Assembly: GCA_947069175.1 (NCBI GenBank)
Contig: CAMTDV010000023.1
Span: forward strand, 90,580,240-90,644,239
Origin: Scalesia atractyloides
Lineage: Eukaryota > Streptophyta > Magnoliopsida > Asterales > Asteraceae
DNA: 64,000 nt
Reading direction: 5' to 3'
Below, in pieces: positions 10,981 to 20,409 of the stretch. Below the pieces are notes generated by a model. It had not been told where the DNA came from. It was given only the letters and a program-made list of their open reading frames with translations, and ran no database searches. Made by a program: the position numbers and the translations under genes. Each line of letters starts with the position of its first letter. The stretch's first letter is position 1.

Positions 10981-11490
10981 TTAAGTGTTTCCATCCACTG
11001 ACGTTGTCGCATGTTCAAATTCTTTCTGATTGAACAGGTGTTGGAGACCTTTATGGTCTATGTATATAACACACTTTGTGCCATACAAGTAATGTCTCCA
11101 CAGTTTTAGTGCAAATACAACGGCACCCAGCTCCAGATCATGGGTGGTGTAATTCTTTTCATGTACCTTCAGTTGTCGTGATGCATAAGCAATTACCTTA
11201 CCATTTTGCATTAACACACATCCCATACCAGTGTGCGAAGCATCACAATAGACAACAAAGTTCTCAATACCGTCGGGTAGAGATAACACAGGAGCGTTGC
11301 TCAGCTTGTGTTTAAGAATCTCAAAAGATTCTTGTTGCTTTGGACCCCAATTATACTTAATATTCTTACGGGTCAAGGAAGTTAAAGGAGTGGCTATTCT
11401 TGAAAAGTTCTCAATGAACCTTCTATAGTAACCAGCCAATCCTAAGAAACTACGAACTTCCATTGGGGTCTTGGGCACTTCCCAATTCAT
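10981..11490 (-). pseudogene. Element A RT connection and RNaseH domain (frameshifted)
   Basis: Carries the conserved FLGLAGYYRRFIENFS stretch that follows the RT palm, then RNaseH with VVYCDASHTGMGCVL, YASRQLKVHEKNY, HDLELGAVVFALK and DHKGLQHLF. The first catalytic Asp (YCDAS), Glu (LELGA) and second Asp (IDHKG) are all visible. A one-base insertion in the NQKEF region shifts the frame, so the last part reads as unrelated residues before a stop. It is separated from the upstream RT frame by a one-base loss at about 11490. RNaseH degrades the RNA strand during reverse transcription. Confidence 0.88.
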
Positions 11491-12347
11491 TAGGCCTCAA
11501 TTTTGGCGGGATCCACTTGGATACCACGCTTACTTACCATATGTCCAAGGAATTGGACTTCTTTAAGCCAAAATTCGCATTTAGAGAACTTTGCATAAAG
11601 TTTTTCTTTCCTTAATAATTCTAGGATGCACCGAAGATGTTTCTCATTATCATCTTGATTACGAGAATAAATAAGTATGTCATCTATGAAGACAATGACA
11701 AATTTATCCAAATACGGTTTGCAGACTCTATTCATGAGATCCATGAATGCTGCCGGTGCATTTGTGAGCCCAAAAGGCATCACCAAAAATTCAAAATGAC
11801 CATAGCGGGTCCTGAAGGCTGTTTTAGGAACATCTTCACTTCTAACCTTCAGTTGATGATATCCTGATCTTAAATCTATTTTAGAAAAATAACTAGCCCC
11901 TTGAAGTTGGTCGAATAAATCATCGATCCTGGGCAGAGGATATCTATTCTTAATGGTTAGCTTGTTCAGCTCCCGATAGTCGATGCACATTCGCATCGAA
12001 CCGTCTTTTTTCTTCACAAAAAGGATAGGAGCTCCCCAAGGCGAGGAACTAGGCTGAATAAAGCCTTTCTCTAAGAGTTCGTCTAGTTGAACTCTTAGCT
12101 CATTCATTTCGGTTGGAGCTAGCCTATATGGGGCTCTTGCTACGGGTGCTGCTCCTGGTATGATATCTATTCTGAACTCCACTTGCCTATCTGGGGGTAG
12201 GCCTGGTAATTCTTTAGGGAAAACATCGGGATACTCCGAGATAACTGGTAAGTCTTCAATGCTTGGTTTAGGCTCATTGATGGTTACTTGTGCCATGTAG
12301 ACGACACAGCCTCTTCTCAAACAGTTGGATGCCTTAAATAACGACAC
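11490..12347 (-). pseudogene. Element A reverse transcriptase
   Basis: Contains the protease-RT linker (LPVISEYPDVFPKELPGLPP), the YRLAPTEMNEL motif, the fingers (RMCIDYRELNKLTIKNRYPLPRIDDL), palm motif A (FSKIDLRSGYHQ), VMPFGLTNAPAAFMDLMN, and the catalytic VFIDDILIYS box. All three catalytic aspartates are present. It ends at a stop created by a one-base deletion just before the WEVPKTP segment, and its start overlaps the protease frame because of another frameshift near 12340. The RT copies the element RNA into cDNA inside the virus-like particle. Confidence 0.9.
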
Positions 12348-12979
12348 TTGTCTGGCAGTCTATAGTGTGAGTCGCCAAAGATGGTGATCATTTCACCAAA
12401 TGGGGTCTTAATCTCGATGAGCTTTTTATCGCAGGCAATGCGAGATTGGTTATGAGATAACCAATCCATGCCTAAGACAACATCAAACCCCGCCAATTTC
12501 ATTGGCAAAAGAGAGATAGGGATGGAATGATTCTTAATGGATATGGAACATCCATCAAGAATAGAAGAAGCAGTTTCTAAGGTTCCATCAGCAAGTTCTA
12601 TCTCATAAGTCTTATATAGAGTTCTTACGGGCAGATTTAATAGTTTACTAAACTTATGATCAACAAATGATTTATCTGCACCCGAATCAAATAACACTCT
12701 AGCAAAAATATCATTAATGGGGAAAGTACCTGTTATGACGTTATTGTCATTAACAGCTTCCTTAGCAGTTAGCCGAAAGGCGTGTGCATTCCCCTTCTTG
12801 GCCTCTCCAGGCTTCAAATTATTATTCCTTGAATTCTTAGGGCAGCTACTTGCAATGTGCCTTTTTTCATGGCAGATATAGCATATAGCATCTTTAAGGT
12901 CTCTACAATCTTGGGTCTTATGCCCCCTTCTTTTACATATACCACAAGGTCTAGCTTGTGGGTCAGGATTACACTGTCC
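12317..12979 (-). pseudogene. Element A nucleocapsid zinc knuckles and aspartic protease
   Basis: Two CCHC knuckles of CX2CX4HX4C form (CGICKRRGHKTQDC and CYICHEKRHIASSC) lie at 12843-12953. The protease has the active-site motif LFDSGADKSFV and the GFDVVLGMDWLS flap region. The intact open part is 12317-12817. The upstream knuckle region is in the same sense but separated from the rest of gag by a stop near 12980. The protease cleaves the Gag-Pol polyprotein. DSG in place of DTG is an accepted active form. Frameshift into RT at about 12340. Confidence 0.88.
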
Positions 12980-13978
12980 CTAGTGTCTTCGGTTGCAAGT
13001 CTTACAGAATGGCATCACAACCGACTTGCTTTGGTTCCCTTTGAACCCGAACCTCCCTTTATTTTTCTTATTAAATCTATGGGAGTTATATTCCTCTCTC
13101 TTCCTTTTCCAGTCAGTTTCAGGCTTGACTGACTTCTGCCTCAGTATATCAAGGGTGAGGGAGAGAGATAGGTCAACAGCAGACCTATAGGTACTAGGCT
13201 GAGCAGCCTTTACCATGTCCTTATTCTCGGGCGCTAATCCATTTATAAAACACGCAATGCGTTTGGATTCATGGGTGATAAGATAGGAAACTAACCTAGA
13301 TAAGGAATTAAAATAAAAAACGTACTTCCGACTGTCTAGGTTTTTCATGGAAAGAGACAAGAAGTTTGTCTCTGTTTTCTCCACCTCATGGGTTGGACAA
13401 TAAGTTTCCTTTATTAATTCAACAAACTTGGACCATCCCTAGTTGTACAGGTGTACTTTGCCTGTTGATTTAATCATGGCCTTCCACCATGTTAGGGCAT
13501 CGCCCTTGAAAGATTGTGATACATACTTGACCACATCTTTTTCAGCACAATTGCTGATATCAACTATAGTCTCCATTTCGTCTAACCATTTAAGGGTTTC
13601 TACGGCCCCTTTTTCCCCATTAAAGTCTCAGGGTTTAAAGGAGACAAAATATTTGTAGGTACATTCGTTCTTGGAAGAACGGGACCTATCAGCATAGTCT
13701 ATCATCTTAGGTTCACTTTTTGCATTAGACGAGTGAACCGAGCTCTCTTTATGAGCTGAGTATGGTGGAATAGATAGAGGTTTAGAGCGAGTGGCACTCG
13801 GCTCTCTTAGTCTTTCTATGGCCTTACTCATGGCCCTTTCCACAACCGCATCAATGCGTGCTTGAAAGTTTTCATCCTCTATATTTATGTTTTCAGCTTT
13901 ATTAGATTCAACATTTCTGTGGCTACTTTGAGCTTCATTTGAGTTAGCCATCTTTAAGTCTTGGTTTCTATATACCAA
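12980..13978 (-). pseudogene. Element A gag (capsid region), with in-frame stops
   Basis: The N-terminal frame 13628-13978 starts with a charged, Asn/Glu-rich region (MANSNEAQSS after a nine-residue extension) and reaches CTYKYFVSFKP, where a stop interrupts the capsid domain. The continuation shows LKWLDEMETIV, DALTWWKAM and KFVELIKETYCP, the conserved retrotransposon Gag (UBN2/Retrotrans_gag-like) core, with one more stop near 13442. The last part (12980-13384) contains FLSLSMKNLDSRKYVFYFNSL and a basic linker towards the zinc knuckles. Gag forms the particle shell and binds genomic RNA. At least three stops separate the pieces, so it cannot be made in full. Confidence 0.85.
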
Positions 13979-14339
13979 TAAAATTTTGTCTTGGCCATGG
14001 TATACAAACCATATCGGCTTTTAATCATCGCATATAACAATCCTTTGCCTTTACTAGTGTGAATAACATCACCACTCTTAGGCTTAACATATCTATATTT
14101 GGCCTAGGTTTAATAGGACCATCATAGGCAATTTACAATTTGGACGAAGTCCATATATTATTAGACAGGGATCGCAATGTCACAACTGTCATTTGTCATA
14201 CAGACAATTATACATAGGTCATAAGCCTGTCCCTCAGTGGACATATTAATTGAGCACATTGGCCGGTCACATTGGACATATATATGGCACTTAGGCCTGT
14301 CACTAATGGGCATATAATAGGGCATATAGGTACAATATC

Positions 14340-15535
14340 GCTAATGGATAATTATCATCGCACTGATGATAGTAGCCGGGATCGAATAGATCACATGGGC
14401 TCTAAAGAATAGATTTTAAACCCGAAAGGGTGATACATCACTAATGGATGTTTGATTATCATCACACTGATGATACTAGCCAAAATCACACGGATCACAA
14501 AGGCTTTTATGCCGGGATCACACAGATCACAAAGGCTATATAACCGGGATCAAGTATATCACAAAGGTTATATTTAATACATCTCTAATGGATGTTTTAT
14601 CACGCACTGGTGATACTAGCCGGGATCACACAGATCACAAAGGCTTTTAAGCCGGGACCACACAGGTCACAAAGGCTATATAACCGGGATCAAATAGATC
14701 ACAAAGGTTATATTTTAATACATCTCTAATTGATGTTTTATCACCGCACTTGTGATACTAGCCGGGATCACACATATCACGAAGGCTTTTAAGCCGGGAC
14801 CACACAGGTCACAAAGGCTATATAACCGGGATTAAAATAGATCACAAAGGTTATATTTAGTACATCTCTAATGGATGTTTTATCACCACACTGGTGATAC
14901 TAGCCGGGATCACACAGATCACAAAGGCTTTTAAGCTGGGACCACACAGGTCACAAAGGCTATATAACCGGGATCAAATAGATCACAAAAGTTATATTTT
15001 AATACATCTCTAATGGATGTTTTATCACCACAGTGGTGATACTAGCCGGGATCACACAGATCATAAAGGCTTTTAAGCCGAGACCACACGGGTCACAAAG
15101 GCTATATAACCGGGATCAAATAGATCACAAAGGTTATATTTTAATACATCTCTAATGGATGTTTTATCACCGCACTGGTGATACTAGCCGGGATCACACA
15201 TATCACAAAGGCTTTTAAGCCGGGACCACACAGGTCACAAAGGCTATATAACCGGGATCAAATAGATCATAAAGATTATATTTAATACATCTCTAATGGA
15301 TGTTTTATCACCACACTGGTGATACTAGCCGGGATCACACAGATCACAAAGGCTTTTAAGCCGGGACCACACAGGTCACAAAGGCTATATAACCGGGATC
15401 AAATAGATCACAAAGGTTATATTTTAATACATCTCTAATGGATGTTTTATCACCGCAGTGGTGATACTAGCCGGGATCACACAGATCACAAAGGCTTTTA
15501 AGCCGGGACCACACGGGTCACAAAGGCTATATAAG
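14340..15535. repeat. Hierarchical tandem array in element A, about 142-bp units with a hairpin in each
   Basis: Seven regular units of 141-142 bp have GATACTAGCC at 14613, 14754, 14896, 15038, 15180, 15321 and 15463; one or two shorter, more diverged units lie upstream from 14353. Each unit holds three related sub-repeats of about 36 bp (GCCGGGATCACACAGATCAC, then GGACCACACAGGTCAC, then GGATCAAATAGATCAC, each ending CAAAGG) and a spacer with the inverted repeat TATCACC-N5-GGTGATA. The two oldest-looking units have TATCATC-N5-GATGATA, a paired change. The array lies between ORF1 and gag, so in the genomic RNA it would be a long structured region. Confidence 0.9.
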
Positions 15536-15937
15536 GTTAGGACATAGTCCATAACCTTGAAGGCTAGCGTGATTCCTCAAGTCACACTACCAAGAGTATG
15601 CACATTACTTGAATGTTAACATAAGAGGATCTTAATGGTTGATTATAAGTCCCGGTCGCATTGACCTTAATGACTTGGAGGTTGAACTTAGTCCATCACC
15701 TCTAGATAGAAGGATAACTTCCCTTAACTATCTTATATATTTGCCCAAATATGTGGTTTGAGCCACTTGGCAAATCAAAACCATTAAAATCTTTTTGGAA
15801 TTATATCGTAGAGCATAAATTTCGAATAAAATCGAGACGCTCGTTTTCAAGAGGATGAATACATATATATATAATTCCAAAGTACTTCATTAAATTTCCA
15901 TAAGAAATATAATACTTGAAACAAATAAATGAAACTG
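15536..15937. other. Element A spacer between ORF1 and array, no gene seen
   Basis: About 400 bp of internal untranslated sequence. Degenerate remnants of the array style are not recognisable here and no open frame is supported. Confidence 0.5.
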
Positions 15938-16016
15938 ATTGTCCATGCAAGGACTAAAAGAAACAAAATGTCCACGCAGGGACTAAAGAAATAATAATGT
16001 CCACGCAGGGACTACA
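15938..16016. repeat. Three short tandem repeats abutting the ORF1 stop
   Basis: GTCCAYGCARGGACTA occurs three times at about 15940, 15970 and 16000, separated by A-rich spacers (period about 30-34 bp). The motif contains a short inverted repeat (GTCC...GGAC), so each copy could form a small hairpin. The last copy touches the ORF1 stop region at 16012-16014. Confidence 0.75.
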
Positions 16017-17059
16017 TAGAAAAGACTTCACTCGTCTTTCTTTCCCTGACTAGTTTGGAGAGTTTCTTGAAGAACTTATTTGTCTTCTTCTCCGTTTTCT
16101 CCGCCTGCTGCTGCATCTCTTTTATTCTTTCTAAGGCCTCATTAATGGCCTCAAGGGGTGGCGGAGGTTGCGGTTGTGGTTGTGGCATAACCGGATACTG
16201 GTACCCATAAGTTGGATATCCAGTCGGTGGGTAAGTAGGTGGGAAAGGAGACGGAAAAAGTGCGTTGTGCATAACTGCCTGCATATACGGGTCTTGCGAC
16301 CATGCTTAATAGTCTATCGGTGTAGGCGGGTTATAAGGATCATATCCAGACGTGTCTGGATACGTGGGAATTGGCTTAGTATAACCCGATGGTGGTGGTT
16401 GAACAGCAGGTGTTGGTGTTGGTTCCACTATAGGTGGAGTATTAGAGGGTCCACCCATTTGTGGGTCCTCTTGAATGGTGGGGTAAGAACTAGGCAAAGG
16501 TGGCAGCGATCCCGACCTTTGTCCGGCACGCACCGACATACGTGCTCCATGCTTCCTCCTTGGTGGTTCAGGTGGTGGTTGAGGTTGGTCCACGGGTTCC
16601 ATGTGGACATCTTCTTGAACAGGTGGTGGTTGAGAATGGTGAGAAGGAGTGTGGGCAAAAGTAAATTGATTCCAATATTGGTCCCACTCATTAGGACCTT
16701 GGTAGGGCGATCCGGCGTACGAGTTTGAATCGCTCGAAATTTCGATGGGATGCACATTTGATCCCGACAGTGGCATCTCCGGTTCGGAGTCCTCATCCAT
16801 AGGATGTGGCTCGTCCAACTGATTTTGATTGGCTGGAGGCGTGTTTAAGTAATGGTTGGGATTAAACTCTTCATGGTAGGACTGATGAGAATGGGAATGG
16901 TGAGAATGATAGGAATGGTGTGAGTGGTAAGAATTTTGGGAATGTGAGGGCGAGTGTCTATTAGAGACGGAACGTCTCGCTGGTTGCCATGGAGACGAAT
17001 CTCTTGATTCTTGATAATTATCTGAATTATGAGGTTGAGGGGGAATACGCCCTGATGGT
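16012..17059 (-). pseudogene. Element A accessory ORF1, main part (proline-rich, one internal stop)
   Basis: The frame is open from the B insertion site down to 16012 apart from a single TAA at 16306-16308. It encodes, in order, a Ser/His-rich tract (SYHSHHSYHSHHSHSHQSYH), an acidic stretch (MDEDSEPEMPL), a Pro/Gln-rich middle with PPEPPRRKHGARMSVRAG, a Tyr/Pro-rich part, and a C-terminal predicted coiled coil rich in Glu and Lys (EALERIKEMQQQAEKTEKK). It has no zinc knuckle or enzyme motif. The start codon lies beyond element B at 27807-27809, and the frame is continuous when one TSD copy is discounted (368 codons including the final stop). It lies between the primer site and gag, so it could be an extra Gag-like or RNA-binding protein. 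I recall similar ORFs in Asteraceae retrotransposons but cannot name a family. Confidence 0.7.
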
Positions 17060-17462
17060 TGTCACACCCCGACCCGCAGCGGAATAAGAGTCGGGGCATA
17101 ATTGGTTATCACCAAAGCTTATGATGTTTACTAAAATGTTTCATATTTATTAAATTCAAATTGCAACTTAAATATTCAACTCAAATCCATACAATTACAA
17201 GGAAAATGAAACTAAGTAAATCAATCCAAATCTTAAACTGTTTTATTCTTCTAAGCCTTCCTATGTGTTTCTTGCTTCAACTGGATCACCTGTATCATGT
17301 GTAAAACGGGGGATATTTTGGGTCAACAAAAGTTGGCGAGTGAACCTTGAGAAAACATTGTTATTAATTTCTTGTTGTATTTAATGTTGAAAATCTGTGC
17401 AATAATCACATGTGAGCAAACATATATATATAGCATAAACGCAAACCACATTGGATGATTAA

Positions 17463-17575
17463 ATGACATGAATGATGATGTATTTGAGATCAAGGCTCAA
17501 TCAAACGGAGCCGATCAAATGACATGAATGATGATGTATTGAGATCAAGGCTCAATCAAACGGAGCCGATCGAAT
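17463..17575. repeat. Two-copy 56-bp direct repeat in LTR B
   Basis: GACATGAATGATGATGTATT begins each copy, and each ends in CAAACGGAGCCGAT. The same pair is present in the other LTR at about 25568-25682, so the duplication predates the insertion. Confidence 0.85.
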
Positions 17576-18127
17576 GAGGCACCTGATACTCAACCCGTAT
17601 CCCACGGGGAGCTGATGGGCCTAATGAAATGCATGTACTGAAAATGATAACTTCAATCTAAACATAATTCACACAACAATTGATACATAATTGATACACA
17701 TTTGATCACGGATATGATGGATGCACAAGTGTTTAAATATAATAAGGAATTAAACGACACATGATACACCCAAAATGTGATTAAAACGGGAAATTGGTAG
17801 AGATTCACTCACATTGGGTGTGTTCTTTGATTGACGTTGGATGTGCACGAGTTTTGGGATTTGATCGACGAGGAAAACTAACCTAAAATAATAACGAAAT
17901 GGTTCGGTATATAAATGGATTCTGTTTGGGATTAATACTTTTAATTCATAATCTTAATAGGATTTTTAGATTTATTTTTGTGAGTTTGAGGACATTTTCT
18001 AACTTTAAAAATATTATTTTTAAGTATTTTTAATTGATTTTTTTTAATTAAATAAATAAATAAAAAGAAATAAAAATTTTGACTTTTTGATCGTTGACCG
18101 TTGACCGGTCGAACTGTGGTTAATTGT

Positions 18128-18199
18128 GCGCTGAGTGAGGTTCGAACCCAGGACCTCTCGTACGCATGCACGCAGCTCTACCAACTGAGTTACGTGTCT
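18128..18199 (-). other. tRNA-like module 1 in LTR B
   Basis: On the minus strand, A-box TAACTCAGTTGG and B-box GGTTCGAACC are 44 nt apart, the canonical tRNA spacing. The D-arm (CTCAGTTGGTAGAGC) is typical. The T-stem pairs at four of five positions around the loop TTCGAAC. The acceptor stem does not pair and the anticodon arm is poor, so this is not a functional tRNA gene. A T5 run, a possible Pol III stop, lies at about 18072-18076. The matching copy in the other LTR has a better A-box (TAGCTTAGTTGG). Confidence 0.65.
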
Positions 18200-18298
18200 A
18201 ACCCGAAATATTCTCTGTTTTAATTATATATATATACTCATTAACTTTTATGTAATTTATTTTATTTCAAAAATGATTTAAAATGGCCGACCCGCCTT

Positions 18299-18369
18299 CA
18301 GTGACCCGGAGTCGAACTCGAGACGTTCGGTTCGAGTACCACAGCCCAACCAGTTGGGCTGTGTGTCAT
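18299..18369 (-). other. tRNA-like module 2 in LTR B
   Basis: The minus-strand D-arm CAGCCCAACTGGTTGGGCTG folds as a perfect eight-base-pair hairpin with a tRNA-like D-loop. The B-box-like AGTTCGACTCC follows at 43 nt. It starts with GACACACAG, like module 3. In the other LTR this module has lost most of its D-arm through a deletion of about 20 bp (26413-26464). Confidence 0.55.
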
Positions 18370-18466
18370 ATCTGTTTATCTTATGGATTTAATTATACTT
18401 ATTAACATTCGGTGACCTGATCCGATTCAGTTGTAAAAATGCTGGTTTTAATTCTGAAATTCGGTA

Positions 18467-18537
18467 ATGTATGCGATTCGAACCCGGGACGTGTGCATTG
18501 TTTGTGCACACAGTCCACCGCTGGACTGTGTGTCTAA
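18467..18537 (-). other. tRNA-like module 3 in LTR B
   Basis: The minus-strand D-arm is ACAGTCCAGCGGTGGACTGT. An anticodon-like arm has a perfect seven-base-pair stem GTGTGCA/TGCACAC around a seven-nucleotide loop. B-box GGTTCGAATC lies 44 nt after the A-box-like CAGTCCAGCGG. The T-stem and acceptor stem are degraded. Modules 1, 2 and 3 start 171 and 168 bp apart and share TTAGACAC/GACACAC leaders and TTTTAATTATA-type spacers, so they look like a tandem triplication of one founder. Confidence 0.65.
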
Positions 18538-19127
18538 CCTGGTTAAATATTCAGTTTTAATTAAACTTATACACATGTTCGACTTCGTCTTCTTCGTTTA
18601 CAAAGACGCAGAACAATGATGTCCGACTGTTCTGGTTTAAATCCATCATCGAACATATAATTGATTGGAATGAATTGGATAAAGAGGGTTACGGAGTAAA
18701 ATGTACCGAACAAATGCTTTTTCTCAGATTTCCGGCAAGAGTCGTCGGCTCTGATTGGCGACTTCTGTCTGAGTGAATCAATTAACAGTTTTGATCAACG
18801 AGTTGTGCAATTAAGTTACTAAACAAGAGATATCAGGGGGTTTAGACGATTGTACCGATTCACAGCGAGACTTGGAATTTTCAGTGATTTTCCGGCGAGT
18901 GTAGGAATTCCCGGCAACGTTGTCTGAGACAGATTCTGATTGAACGATTTATGTTAATGCTTGTCTAATAATGGATTGCAAACAAAAGAGTCGAGAATTT
19001 TACCGATTTGGTGTAAGTCTCGGTTTTCCGGTGAAAGTCCGGCGAATGCAGAATATCTCCGGCGAGTGCTAAAGCTTCGAGAGATTGTGCGATTTTGAGC
19101 GAAAAGATTACCAGAGGTTTGGGTGGT

Positions 19128-19136
19128 TATTTATAG
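19128..19136 (-). promoter_or_regulatory. TATA box of LTR B (left copy)
   Basis: Minus-strand TATAAATAA, in the same position relative to the LTR start as in A and C. The palindrome lies about 90 bp upstream in element orientation. Confidence 0.55.
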
Positions 19137-19223
19137 GGATGATCAGGATGAATTGAGTCCGAATTTTGGTCTAAATTCGCGTTCAAAACTTTTCCGGCGG
19201 TTACGACTGGAATTGGGGGTTAA

Positions 19224-19243
19224 ACATCGGTTATAACCGATGT
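19224..19243. promoter_or_regulatory. Perfect 20-bp palindrome upstream of TATA in LTR B
   Basis: ACATCGGTTATAACCGATGT reads the same on both strands. It is conserved without change at 27321-27340 in the other LTR. Its place just upstream of the TATA box suggests a dimeric transcription-factor site or a hairpin; no specific factor is claimed. Confidence 0.6.
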
Positions 19244-19395
19244 CGAAGTTAGTTCACGCGTTTCAATCAAAGGAAACGGTCGTGATTTGCGAAATCGTCG
19301 GTCTTTCCGGCAACTGCGGATTGGGCGCTCTGATTTCCGGATTTTGATTTCGAGTTTTAACTTAAGTATTATTTGTTTCGGTAATTACACAAAAG

Positions 19396-19467
19396 AGTCA
19401 TGTGGCGGAGTGGTGTGTTGTGTGTTTGTTGGAGCGGCTGACCCGGGTTCGAAACCCGGCAGCCTCA
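19396..19467 (+). other. tRNA-like unit 4 in LTR B, opposite orientation
   Basis: On the plus strand an A-box-like TGGCGGAGTGG, of the style seen in class II (Leu/Ser) tRNAs, is followed after 43 nt by GGTTCGAAACC. The T-arm is perfect (CCGGG-TTCGAAA-CCCGG). The acceptor stem does not pair. The same unit is present at 27492-27563 with an identical T-arm. Confidence 0.55.
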
Positions 19468-19652
19468 TTCTATTTTTTCTTCACTTGTTTTTATTATTTA
19501 TTAATTATAGTTTTTTAAATTCTAAAATGTTTATTAATTATGTATTGTTTAAAATTGAAATGAACAATATATACGCAACGAAAATTATAACTGACTATTC
19601 GATTAATAAACGAAGCGGGTTTTTGGAAACCCGGTTTTCGACGGATGTTACA

Positions 19653-19667
19653 GTATCCCCTACTTTT
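19653..19667 (-). promoter_or_regulatory. Polypurine tract of element B
   Basis: Minus-strand AAAAGTAGGGGATAC directly precedes the 3' LTR in element orientation. Confidence 0.75.
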
Positions 19668-19686
19668 AGAAATTTCGTCCCGAAAT

Positions 19687-20409
19687 TTAAGTAGCAGTGG
19701 TAACAGGAAAAAGATGTGGGTATTTCTCGCGCATTGAGTCTTCACGTTCCCAAGTAAACTCAGGTCCTCGTTTTGACTCCCGACGTACCCTGACAATTGG
19801 AATACGACTTCGTCTTAAACGCTTTTCTCCGAAGTCCATGATTTCTACTGGTCTTTCAATGAAGTGCATAGATTCATCGATCTGAATGTCTTCTTGCGGA
19901 ATATGGAGGTTTTCATCGGCGAGGCACTTCTTCAAGTTTGATACGTGGAATGTGGGATGAATTCTGTTGAGCTCTTCTGGTAGGTCAAGCTTGTATGCTA
20001 CAGGACCTACTCTTTCGAGTATCTTGAAAGGTCCTACGTAGCATGGTGCTAGCTTGCCCTTCTGGCCAAAACGAACCACTCCCTTCCACGGTGATACTTT
20101 TAAAAGTACTTGATCCCCAATGTCAAATTCCAAGGGCTTTCGTCGTTTGTCTGCATAACTCTTTTGACGACTTTGAGCCGCTAGAAGATTGTTTCGAATT
20201 TGAATGACCTTGTCGGTTGTTTCTTGAATTAACTCTGGACCGGTGATTTGTGATTCCCCAATTTCGTGCCAACATACTGGAGATCGGCACTTACGACCAT
20301 ATAAAGCTTCGAAAGGAGCCATGCCGATACTTGAATGATAGCTATTGTTGTACGAAAATTCAACTAATGGTAGATGAGCGTCCCAATTCCTTTGAAGTCT
20401 ATGACACAT
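19687..20409 (-). pseudogene. Element B integrase C-terminus with chromodomain-like tail
   Basis: Starts after a frameshift near 20390 in the NWDAHLPLVEFSYNNSYHSS segment of the integrase core. It continues through PFEALYGRKCRSPVCWHEIGE, the basic QSRQKSYADKRRKPLEF stretch, GPF (YVGPFKILERV) and HPTFHVSNLKKCLADE. The chromodomain-like tail shows RRSRIPIVRVRRES and RGPEFTWERED and ends with KYPHLF. The chromodomain of this clade is thought to steer integration to heterochromatin. Upstream, in the same domain, a TAA at 20433-20435 interrupts the helix after the catalytic Glu. Confidence 0.88.

Larger units (their letters stand above)
17060..19652 (-). repeat. Element B 3' LTR
   Basis: Starts TGTCACACCCCGACCCGCAGC and ends ACGGATGTTACA (plus-strand view). 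It holds a 56-bp direct duplication (17463-17575), three tRNA-like modules on the element strand (18128-18537), a TATA box (19128-19136), a perfect 20-bp palindrome (19224-19243) and a fourth tRNA-like unit on the plus strand (19396-19467). The open frames at 17941-18171 and 19287-19694 run through the tRNA-like parts and are not considered genes. Confidence 0.93.

Noticed and set aside
14340..15535. Regular repeats with spacers, CRISPR-like at first sight
   Set aside because: Units are 142 bp and contiguous, with internal sub-repeats and no unique spacers, inside a plant retrotransposon.
16168..16728. 186-codon plus-strand frame opposite ORF1
   Set aside because: Trp/Arg-rich antisense shadow of a proline-rich gene.
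17941..18171. Small protein frame repeated at 26046-26276
   Set aside because: It is the tRNA-like module read as protein, duplicated only because both LTRs carry it.
18128..18537. Functional nuclear tRNA genes
   Set aside because: Acceptor stems do not pair and anticodon arms are mostly poor, so they are described as tRNA-like modules only.
19287..19694. 135-codon plus-strand frame at the end of LTR B
   Set aside because: Crosses the tRNA-like unit and LTR boundary, and no domain is visible.
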